This document shows, in pieces, positions 1 to 4,931 of a stretch of DNA of 8,358 bases. The notes below the pieces were generated by a model. That model did no database searches and was not told where the DNA came from. It was given only the letters and a program-made list of their open reading frames with translations. The position numbers and the translations under genes are program-made. The DNA comes from Mariprofundaceae bacterium (GTDB taxonomy: Bacteria > Pseudomonadota > Zetaproteobacteria > Mariprofundales > J009): positions 1-8,358 of the forward strand of contig WFMN01000170.1 in NCBI GenBank assembly GCA_015489095.1, given 5' to 3'. The first letter of the stretch is position 1. Each line of letters starts with the position of its first letter.

Positions 1-88
1 GTTCCTGCAGGTAGTCGTTTTGAATGATGGCGACCCTGCGCTCCTCATCGTGGGAGGCGTTGATCAGCATGCGTGTAGTTACAGTCAT
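1..88 (-). CDS. rne: RNase E/G family endoribonuclease, N-terminal fragment (probably rne)
   Basis: Reading the minus strand from the ATG at 88 gives 29 codons before the window edge. They include MLINASHDEERRVAII followed by QNDYLQE, which resembles the conserved N-terminus of RNase E (MLINAT..EE.RVA) just before the S1 domain. RNase E is the essential endonuclease that starts mRNA decay, processes rRNA and tRNA, and scaffolds the degradosome. The divergent neighbour rluC matches the known rne-rluC arrangement of E. coli and supports RNase E over its paralogue RNase G. However, the LQE after the first strand is also seen in RNase G, so the paralogue is not fully settled. The ATG at 88 is preferred over the in-frame ATG at 70 because an AAGG (complement of 97-100) lies 8 bases upstream of it. 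The catalytic and C-terminal regions are outside the window. Confidence 0.8.
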   Translation of the reverse strand, partial: MTVTTRMLINASHDEERRVAIIQNDYLQE

Positions 89-93
89 ATAGT

Positions 94-110
94 GTGCCTT
101 TTGGTGGCAC
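94..110 (-). promoter_or_regulatory. Hairpin over the rne ribosome-binding site
   Basis: On the minus strand GTGCC (110-106), a 7-base loop ACCAAAA, and GGCAC (98-94) form a perfect 5-bp stem ending 5 bases before the rne start codon. The AAGG Shine-Dalgarno-like bases (100-97) lie half in the loop and half in the stem. Such a position could modulate rne translation. RNase E autoregulates through 5' leader structures in E. coli, but no homology to those structures is claimed here. Confidence 0.45.
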
Positions 111-148
111 TGGCAGCAATGCGGGTTGCGCGCAAGAACTACGGATAG

Positions 149-175
149 CGCACCATCGCCGTCAACGCTGGTGCG
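149..175 (-). promoter_or_regulatory. Stem-loop in the putative rne 5' leader
   Basis: CGCACCA (149-155) and TGGTGCG (169-175) are perfectly complementary. They make a 7-bp stem with a 13-base loop, about 60 bases upstream of the rne start. It forms equally on either strand, but lies in the expected rne leader. Its role is inferred only from position. Confidence 0.35.
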
Positions 176-563
176 GTTGGATTTATCACGGTCTTTTCCG
201 TCCGCGTTGCGGTGGCCATGCTACAGGCCGTAGGAGGAACCCCTTTCCACAAGCGGCGGATTCAAAACATTGTGCCAGTGGCAAGTGTATTTACTGAACA
301 CCCGGGCTCGGACGGTTTCGCTCGTATGGGGGCGCATGGTCGCTTCGGCATCATCGGCGGCTATCGCTTTTGACAGCGGACGGAGAGCCGGTCACGGTTG
401 CCTCTCTCCGGGGAGAGTCAGCCGCGGTATCACAAGCGGGAATCTCACGGCGCGCCCCGATCGTTGCCCTGGTGGCAACGGGTGGCTTTGCGCCCGGTGG
501 TTCAACCTGCAGTGGAGAGCGACCCATCGCCCCGGCGGAACGAAAAAACCGGAGGCCAACTAG

Positions 564-1541
564 GTGCAGCGCTCAAATACTACCGACATAGCGGGGGATT
601 TGGCAAATCCAGCGCACGGTTCCCCCCATTGGCAAGTGGATCATGATGAGGATGGCAGCCGGCTGGATCGGGCGCTGATGCGCCGCTTCCACCACGCCGG
701 CAAGGGGCTGATCATGCGCCTGATCCGCAAGGGGAATGTGCGCATCAACGGCAAGCGGGCAAAGCCGGCGTCGCGGCTGACCGCCGGCGACAGGGTCTTC
801 ATCCCGGCATCGCTGCGCACAGCAAGCGCCGACGCGGCTGGGCGGGCGACGCCGACCACCCTTGCGGCGCGGGTTCCGATCCTTTACGAAGATGCGCAGT
901 TGCTGGTGGTGGACAAACCGGCGGGCGTCGTGGTGCACGGCGGCAGCGGCTACGACTCCGGCCTCATCGAGCAGCTGAAGGCGGCCTACAACCTGCCCGA
1001 GCTGCGCCTCGCCCACCGCCTCGACCGCGACACCAGCGGCTGCCTGCTGCTGGTGAAGCAGCTATCGGCGCTACGCAGGGTCACCGAGGGGTTTCGCCAC
1101 CACCAGATCCACAAAACCTACCTCGCCTGGGTGATGGGACGGGTGGAGGATCACAGCGGACGCATGGTCAGCCGCCTGACCAAGGGGGTGGTGCGCGGCG
1201 GGGAGCGCATGGTGACCGACCATGACGACGGCAAGGAGGCGATCACCGACTTTCAGCTCATCATGCACCAAGAGCGGGCGGACTGCCCGCTCTCGCTGCT
1301 GGCGCTACAGCCGCACCACGGCCGCACCCATCAATTGCGGGTTCAACTCCAGCAGGAGGGACACCCGATCGCCGGCGACGGCAAGTATGGCAGCGCGGAA
1401 CAGGTGAAGGCGTTTCGGGCGATCGGCGGGCGGGGCATGGCGTTGCACGCGTGGCGGCTCAGGCTCACCCATCCGCAGAGCGGCGAGCCGCTCGATCTGC
1501 GCGCGGCGTGGCCCGAACGCTGGCGGTGGGCGGCTAGCTGA
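564..1541 (+). CDS. rluC: 23S rRNA pseudouridine synthase RluC
   Basis: This 325-residue protein belongs to the RluA family of pseudouridine synthases; E. coli RluC has 319 residues. RluC isomerises three uridines (955, 2504 and 2580 in E. coli numbering) in 23S rRNA. An S4 RNA-binding domain lies at about residues 32-80 (SRLDRALMRRF ... GNVRINGKRAK). The catalytic domain starts near residue 104 (PILYEDAQLLVVDKPAGVVVH). The signature HRLDRDTSG at 151-159 puts the catalytic aspartate at D154, and GRTHQLRV at 253-260 is the second conserved motif. The start is GTG at 564, chosen because GGAGG at 551-555 lies 8 bases upstream. RluD is the main alternative in the same family, but the S4 domain plus the divergent rne neighbour favour RluC. 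The stop TGA (1539-1541) overlaps the stop of the convergent chemoreceptor-like gene by 8 bases, leaving no room for a separate terminator. Confidence 0.93.
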   Translation: MQRSNTTDIAGDLANPAHGSPHWQVDHDEDGSRLDRALMRRFHHAGKGLIMRLIRKGNVRINGKRAKPASRLTAGDRVFIPASLRTASADAAGRATPTTLAARVPILYEDAQLLVVDKPAGVVVHGGSGYDSGLIEQLKAAYNLPELRLAHRLDRDTSGCLLLVKQLSALRRVTEGFRHHQIHKTYLAWVMGRVEDHSGRMVSRLTKGVVRGGERMVTDHDDGKEAITDFQLIMHQERADCPLSLLALQPHHGRTHQLRVQLQQEGHPIAGDGKYGSAEQVKAFRAIGGRGMALHAWRLRLTHPQSGEPLDLRAAWPERWRWAAS

Positions 1542-2115
1542 TTGTGCTGGCGAGCTGCTCGCTCTGCTGCTGCATGGCGCTCATGCGATCGGCGATCGAC
1601 TCCATGGAGGCCGCCTTGGCATCAAACCCCTCCGCGGCCTTGCCCGCCCGTTCGCTGATGCCGGAGACCTCGCGCGCGATCTCGCTCAGCACCTCGTGCG
1701 CCTGCTTGGTCTGCTCCATCATCTCGTCGATGCTGTTCTGAATCTCCTGCGCCGCGCCGCCGCTCTGGCTGGCAAGCTCCTTCACCTCACTGGCCACCAC
1801 CGCGAACCCCCGCCCCGACTCACCGGCGCGCACCGCCTCGATACTGGCGTTGAGCGCCAGCAGGTTGGTGTGCTTGGCCACGCCGGCAATGCTCATGGAA
1901 AGGTTGTTGATGGTCTCGGTGATGGTAACCAGCTTGGCCAGCATCTGCTCCCCCTGCTCGCTGGCGCGGGCGGCATCGGCCGCCACTTCGGAGTTGTGGC
2001 GCACGATCACCGCCGTGTCATGGATATCCCGCGCCATCGCGGCGATGGCATCGGCCAGCGACCGGCTCTCTTCGGCGATGGCGTGCGCCTGCTGCTGATT
2101 TTCACTGTCGATCAT
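1534..2115 (-). CDS. Minimal soluble methyl-accepting chemotaxis signalling protein
   Basis: The product contains the conserved tip of the chemoreceptor cytoplasmic hairpin: AKHTNLLALNASIEA, then VRAGESGRGFAVVASEV, the region that binds CheA and CheW. No transmembrane segment, HAMP, PAS or other sensor domain is visible, so it should be cytoplasmic. Counted from the upstream TTG, the tip glutamate (RAGE) is residue 105 of 200, with about 95 residues of alanine- and glutamine-rich helix on each side. It therefore looks like a complete symmetric hairpin, not an arbitrary fragment. No C-terminal CheR-tethering pentapeptide is seen. An in-frame stop 15 bases upstream of TTG 2136 rules out a longer N-terminus. 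The start is uncertain: ATG 2115 has GGGGTG about 7 bases upstream, whereas TTG 2136 (7 residues longer) has GAGAAG directly abutting it. A minus-strand TATCAT at 2177-2172 could be its -10 box, but no good -35 accompanies it. No che genes are nearby. A decayed remnant of a longer receptor is possible. Confidence 0.82.
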   Translation of the reverse strand: MIDSENQQQAHAIAEESRSLADAIAAMARDIHDTAVIVRHNSEVAADAARASEQGEQMLAKLVTITETINNLSMSIAGVAKHTNLLALNASIEAVRAGESGRGFAVVASEVKELASQSGGAAQEIQNSIDEMMEQTKQAHEVLSEIAREVSGISERAGKAAEGFDAKAASMESIADRMSAMQQQSEQLASTIS

Positions 2116-2171
2116 ACCATTCACCCCGCTGTTCAACTTCTCGCGCCACTAAGGCTAGCATACCGAGCACG

Positions 2172-2696
2172 ATGATAAAGCATCATGAAAAAGGAGACGA
2201 ACAGTACCAACCACCGTGGCGGCGCGGACTGATTCAGGGAGCGGCGACATTGGTCGCCCTGACATCCATCGCGCTGCTGCACGATGTACTGTATGGAGGA
2301 AAGGAGATTCCGCTCATGATGGCGGCATTCGGCGCCTCGGCAATCCTGCTCTACGGCGCGCCCCACAGCGACATGGCGCAGCCGTGGAACATCTTTGTCG
2401 GCGGCACGCTCAGCGCGCTCATCGGGGTGGCAATCGGCCAATTGGCGCTGCCACCATGGCTACTGGAGGCGCTGGCGGTGACGGCAGCCATCATGGTGAT
2501 GGGCGCAACCGGCAGCATGCACCCGCCCGCCGGCGCCATCGCCTTTCTGGGCGCCTCCGGCGAGTTTGCTTCCCTAGGCTTCGGGTTTGTGCTCTGCCCG
2601 GTGCTGACTGGGCTGGCCATCATGTTCACGGTGGCGCTCCTCGCCCACAAGCTGCAACCGGATGTAACCTACCCCAAACCGCGCCTCTCGCGATGA
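2172..2696 (+). CDS. HPP family integral membrane protein
   Basis: This 174-residue hydrophobic protein matches the HPP family, named for its conserved His-Pro-Pro, here in GSMHPPAGA (HPP at 117-119). A second family signature, HSDMAQPWN, is at 65-73. About four to five membrane segments are visible, near residues 20-40, 47-62, 74-93, 97-114 and 131-160, so it should lie in the inner membrane. Bacterial HPP proteins are poorly characterised; a plant chloroplast member has been linked to nitrite transport, so transport is only a guess here. Length is normal for short bacterial members without CBS domains. The ATG at 2172 has no convincing Shine-Dalgarno sequence. The AAGGAG at 2191-2196 lies inside the gene and serves no in-frame start that I can see. 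It diverges from the chemoreceptor-like gene with only about 35-56 bases between starts. Confidence 0.85.
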   Translation: MIKHHEKGDEQYQPPWRRGLIQGAATLVALTSIALLHDVLYGGKEIPLMMAAFGASAILLYGAPHSDMAQPWNIFVGGTLSALIGVAIGQLALPPWLLEALAVTAAIMVMGATGSMHPPAGAIAFLGASGEFASLGFGFVLCPVLTGLAIMFTVALLAHKLQPDVTYPKPRLSR

Positions 2697-2701
2697 GAAG
2701 A

Positions 2702-2737
2702 TTGGAACCACAAAGCCGCGAAGACACCAAGGAAAAA
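2702..2737. repeat. Degenerate interspersed repeat of the 'CCACAAAG..GAAGACACCAAGG' type
   Basis: Right after the HPP stop is a stretch with a loose 8-9 base periodicity (CCACAAAG, CGCGAAG, ACACCAAGG, then a run of A). It resembles interspersed repeats of the general form 'ACCACAAAG(A)CACGAAG' that I associate with intergenic DNA of many environmental proteobacteria. The assignment is from memory of the motif style; no copy-number check was possible. It lies next to a REP palindrome, which supports a repeat island. Confidence 0.4.
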
Positions 2738-2783
2738 TGGCATCGCGGCCATGGAGGTCAAGCAAAAGTCCGTCCGCGGCGAT

Positions 2784-2808
2784 TCGCGGTTGGAAACCGC
2801 TCCTACAG
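2784..2808 (-). repeat. REP palindrome (GTAGGAGCGG... type)
   Basis: Read on the minus strand, CTGTAGGAGCGGTTTCC runs on into AACCGCGA. The stem gcggtt (2786-2791) pairs with aaccgc (2795-2800) around a 3-base loop, preceded by the GTAGGAG head. This is the layout of the REP elements of Pseudomonas and related gammaproteobacteria, which are mobilised by RAYT transposases. No RAYT gene is present in the window, so this would be a non-autonomous single copy. Confidence 0.7.
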
Positions 2809-2817
2809 CCTGTAAGG

Positions 2818-2835
2818 CGGGGAACCCTTTCCCCG
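2818..2835. repeat. Perfect 7-bp GC-rich hairpin
   Basis: CGGGGAA (2818-2824), loop CCCT, TTCCCCG (2829-2835) form a perfect stem 10 bases beyond the REP. There is no T-run on either side, so a canonical intrinsic terminator is unlikely, though it could still stabilise the 3' end of the HPP mRNA. It may be part of the same repeat island. Confidence 0.45.
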
Positions 2836-2869
2836 AACCCGTGCGTGGCTGCGACTTTTTGCAACGCTA

Positions 2870-2897
2870 TTGAAGAATAGTCTTGACTATTTTTCAA
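2870..2897. promoter_or_regulatory. Long inverted repeat overlapping the ATPase promoter (candidate operator)
   Basis: Two 13-base arms are centred on TT at 2883-2884 and match at 12 of 13 positions. The inner arms AATAGTC (2876-2882) and GACTATT (2885-2891) are perfect; the single mismatch is G2875/T2892. The right arm covers the -35 hexamer TTGACT. The symmetry and placement suggest a binding site for a dimeric repressor or for the gene product itself. The 3' arm is T-rich, so a weak terminator for the upstream gene is a less likely alternative. Confidence 0.55.
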
Positions 2898-2910
2898 AAT
2901 AATGCATAAT
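2883..2910 (+). promoter_or_regulatory. Sigma-70 type promoter for the DUF4143 ATPase gene
   Basis: TTGACT (2883-2888, 5 of 6 to consensus) and CATAAT (2905-2910, 5 of 6) are separated by 16 bases in an AT-rich patch within otherwise GC-rich DNA. This is the clearest promoter in the window. The predicted transcription start, about 7 bases after the -10, falls on or beside the ATG at 2917, implying a leaderless mRNA. Confidence 0.7.
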
Positions 2911-2916
2911 GGCGGC

Positions 2917-4050
2917 ATGGAACGCTATCTATCCGCGACCATTCGCCGAGACCTTGCAACCAAAACGGTATTGCTCACCGGGCCGCGCCAAGTGGGGAAG
3001 ACGACCCTGGCCAAAGCATTGCAGGCGGACTATCAGCGTCCGCAGTATCTCAACTGGGATGTCGCCAACGATCGTCGCATTCTGACCCGGCAGAGCTGGA
3101 GTCCACGCGCCGATCTGTTGATCTTGGATGAGATCCACAAGATGCGCAACTGGAAACCCTACCTCAAAGGGGTGATCGACGGCGCGACGGAGGGGCAGCA
3201 TATCCTTGTAACCGGCAGCGCCCGGATGGAAACCTTCCGACAGTCGGGGGAGTCGTTGGCGGGACGCTACTTTCGCTTGCGGCTACACCCCTTTTCGGTC
3301 AAAGAGTGGGTTGCGCGCACCGGTGCGTCCCCCGAAAGTGCGCTGGATCGCCTGATGGAACGCGGCGGCATGCCCGAGCCGTTTCTGGCCGACGACGCAG
3401 TGCATGCAGCCCGCTGGCGCCAACTCTATTTCACCGACTTGGTGCGCGAAGATGTGCTGGAGTTTTCCCGTATTACCGAAATCCGGGCGATGCGCCTGCT
3501 GGTGGAGCTGTTGCGCGACAGGGTCGGCTCGCCACTCTCCATCGCGTCGCTGGCGCGCGACATTCAGGTGGCGCCCGGCACGGTTGCCAAGTACATAGAG
3601 ATCCTTGAGTCGCTGTATATCATCTTCGTAGTGCGCCCGTTTCACCGCAATATCGCGCGCGCAATCCTCAAGGCGCCCAAGGTCTATTTCTTTGATACCG
3701 CATTCGTTCGCGGGGATGTGGGCGCACAATGGGAAAACGCCTGTGCCACCATGCTGCTCAAACATGCCCACTTCGCGCAGGACGTGTACGGGAAAGCGAC
3801 AACGCTGCACTATCTGCGCACCAAGGAGGGAGCGGAGGTCGATTTTCTGCTGTGCGACAACGGCGAAGTGACGCACCTGATCGAGTGCAAGCACGCCGAC
3901 AATCGCCCCCCACGCGCGCTCATCCACTTCGCCAAGGCGCTTCCAAACGCAGAGGCCATCCTATTGCTGCGTGAACTGCGCCAAGAGGAGTATCGTCGGC
4001 CGGTGTTGATCGCCAAGGGTGCCGACTGGCTGGCGACGCTGGACGCGTAG
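2917..4050 (+). CDS. AAA-type ATPase with C-terminal DUF4143 domain
   Basis: From ATG 2917 the protein has 377 residues, normal for the DUF4143 ATPase family. The N-terminus MERYLSATIRRDL is typical of the family. Walker A GPRQVGKTT is at 22-30, Walker B LLILDE at 67-72, and a sensor-like VTGSAR at 98-103. The conserved GRYFRLRLHPFS follows at 116-126. A winged-helix-like segment (SIASLARDIQVAPGTVAKYI) lies near 208-227. The C-terminal EVDFLL (307-312) ... LIECK (321-325) has the D...ExK spacing of PD-(D/E)XK nuclease-like folds. The cellular role of the family is essentially unknown; it is common, patchily distributed and often found in accessory regions. The in-frame ATG at 2902 lies inside the promoter and neither ATG has a Shine-Dalgarno sequence, so 2917 with leaderless translation is favoured. 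The gene converges with sixA across a 10-base gap. Confidence 0.9.
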   Translation: MERYLSATIRRDLATKTVLLTGPRQVGKTTLAKALQADYQRPQYLNWDVANDRRILTRQSWSPRADLLILDEIHKMRNWKPYLKGVIDGATEGQHILVTGSARMETFRQSGESLAGRYFRLRLHPFSVKEWVARTGASPESALDRLMERGGMPEPFLADDAVHAARWRQLYFTDLVREDVLEFSRITEIRAMRLLVELLRDRVGSPLSIASLARDIQVAPGTVAKYIEILESLYIIFVVRPFHRNIARAILKAPKVYFFDTAFVRGDVGAQWENACATMLLKHAHFAQDVYGKATTLHYLRTKEGAEVDFLLCDNGEVTHLIECKHADNRPPRALIHFAKALPNAEAILLLRELRQEEYRRPVLIAKGADWLATLDA

Positions 4051-4060
4051 CCGAGAGCGA

Positions 4061-4531
4061 TCAGGCGGGGTAAAACATAGCGGGGTTCACCTGCCAGCAG
4101 AGCTGCCACGCGGCATCGGTGCGCCGCAGGCAGACCACCCCGCCGTTCTGAAAACAGATGGGGTCGCCTTTGCCGTGGCCGAGCAGCAGATGGCTGGCGA
4201 GCCGTTGCAGGTAGGGAAGATGGCCGACCACCATGCAACTCCCCCGCGCATCGGCGATGCGGCGCAGCATCGGGGCGGGGTCGCCATCGGGGGCGAGATC
4301 GGCGGCGACCACAGGCGCCGCAACGCGCCACCCCTCGGCGAACATCTCCGCGCTCTGCCGCGCGCGCGGTTTATCGCTGCAGAAGATGGTGTCAGGATGG
4401 GGTTTGGTGAAGAGGCTTAAGAAGCCGGCGACGCGGGCGATATCCTCCCGCCCCTGATCGGACAACGGACGCGCCGCATCCTGCTGCTTGGTCAGCGCCA
4501 GCCCGTGCTGGCTGAGATAGCAGCGTCGCAT
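4061..4531 (-). CDS. sixA: Phosphohistidine phosphatase SixA
   Basis: This 156-residue protein of the histidine phosphatase superfamily resembles SixA (161 residues in E. coli), which removes phosphate from phosphohistidine on histidine-phosphotransfer domains and the nitrogen PTS. The start MRRCYLSQHG carries the catalytic histidine at H9. RPLSDQG (21-27), the arginine of SDKPRARQSA (R56) and the second histidine in VVGHLPYL (H104) complete the active-site pattern. The usual RHG is QHG here; I recall similar QHG forms in SixA-like proteins, so it is probably a subfamily trait and not inactivation. The gene is last in the minus-strand cluster glgB-pilZ-sixA, its ATG 13 bases after the PilZ gene stop. 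No ordinary Shine-Dalgarno sequence sits close to the ATG; instead an 18-base palindrome fills the gap. Confidence 0.88.
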   Translation of the reverse strand: MRRCYLSQHGLALTKQQDAARPLSDQGREDIARVAGFLSLFTKPHPDTIFCSDKPRARQSAEMFAEGWRVAAPVVAADLAPDGDPAPMLRRIADARGSCMVVGHLPYLQRLASHLLLGHGKGDPICFQNGGVVCLRRTDAAWQLCWQVNPAMFYPA

Positions 4532-4532
4532 G

Positions 4533-4550
4533 CGCTAGCCGCGGCTAGCG
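4533..4550. repeat. Perfect 18-bp palindrome at the pilZ-sixA junction
   Basis: CGCTAGCCGCGGCTAGCG is self-complementary over all 18 positions. It contains the TAG stop of the PilZ gene (4547-4545) and ends one base before the sixA ATG (4531). In RNA it would fold as a 7-bp stem CGCTAGC/GCTAGCG with a CGCG loop. On the minus strand GGGGAT lies immediately upstream, so folding would bring this weak Shine-Dalgarno-like stretch close to the sixA ATG. A protein-binding site is an alternative. Confidence 0.6.
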
Positions 4551-4913
4551 GATCCCCATATGTTCGGCGAACTCGTGCTGCACCTGATCGGTCTCTTCGG
4601 CGTTGTACAGAATCAGGTTGCGCAGGTAAGGGATGCTTTCGATATCGACACACTCAAAGGCGATGGCAACCCGGTCGTCGCTGCCGCGTACAACCCGGCC
4701 GACCGCCTTGATAGTGATGGTCTCCTCCTCACCTAGGGTGAGCACCACATCGCACTCCGCATCCTGCTTCAACGGCTGCCAGTCACAGCGGATACTGGTG
4801 CCGTTCATGCTGATATCGCTGACCATGCCATCCACTTCGACATCCGGCTGGGTGATGCGCGCCCGCACCGGGATCGTCACCCGGGTAAACGCCCTTCCGC
4901 TGCTCTTTGCCAT
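4545..4913 (-). CDS. PilZ domain protein, probable c-di-GMP receptor
   Basis: This is a single-domain PilZ protein of 122 residues from ATG 4913. Both c-di-GMP contact motifs are present: RxxxR (RAFTR, 7-11) and DxSxxG (DISMNG, 33-38). Ligand binding is therefore likely and the protein should be a soluble effector. The C-terminus continues with an amphipathic helix region (PYLRNLILYNAEETDQVQHE) common in stand-alone PilZ proteins. ATG 4913 is chosen because GGAGG ends 5 bases upstream of it; a TTG at 4925 adds four residues but has no properly spaced ribosome-binding site. The gene follows glgB after 18 bases and precedes sixA by 13 bases, so the three are probably cotranscribed. What it regulates cannot be read from the sequence. 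Confidence 0.9.
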   Translation of the reverse strand: MAKSSGRAFTRVTIPVRARITQPDVEVDGMVSDISMNGTSIRCDWQPLKQDAECDVVLTLGEEETITIKAVGRVVRGSDDRVAIAFECVDIESIPYLRNLILYNAEETDQVQHEFAEHMGIR

Positions 4914-4931
4914 ACGCTCCTCCAACTCCTG

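Larger units (their letters stand above)
89..563. other. Intergenic region between divergent rne and rluC
   Basis: This gap of about 475 bases holds no credible gene; its short ORFs overlap in several frames and look like nothing known. It should contain both divergent promoters and the rne leader, but no convincing -35/-10 pair is visible on either strand. Four hairpins can be seen: 94-110 and 149-175 on the rne side; CTCTCTCCGGGGAGAG at 402-417 and CGTTGCC-CTGGT-GGCAACG at 462-480 on the rluC side. None is followed by a T-run, so they are not obvious intrinsic terminators. Long leaders are typical of rne in enterics, so a structured leader would be unsurprising. Confidence 0.6.

Noticed and set aside
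370..398. TTGACA at 370-375 as a promoter for rluC
   Set aside because: The -35 match is perfect, but the sequence at the expected -10 (CACGGT) is too far from consensus to call.
94..563. Several overlapping short ORFs in the rne-rluC gap
   Set aside because: They overlap in different frames, lack plausible ribosome-binding sites and encode arginine-, glycine- and serine-rich low-complexity products typical of GC-rich non-coding frames.
2185..2232. 16-codon ORF (MKKETNSTNHRGGAD) nested out of frame at the start of the HPP gene
   Set aside because: It has no ribosome-binding site of its own and could easily occur by chance.
2574..2918. Minus-strand 114-residue ORF across the repeat island
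   Set aside because: Much of it is translated REP and interspersed repeat plus antisense of the HPP gene, with no independent evidence of coding.
1533..4549. Four GCTAGC sites lying at gene junctions (1533, 2154, 4534, 4544)
   Set aside because: About two are expected by chance in this length and two belong to the single palindrome, so there is no clear pattern beyond it.
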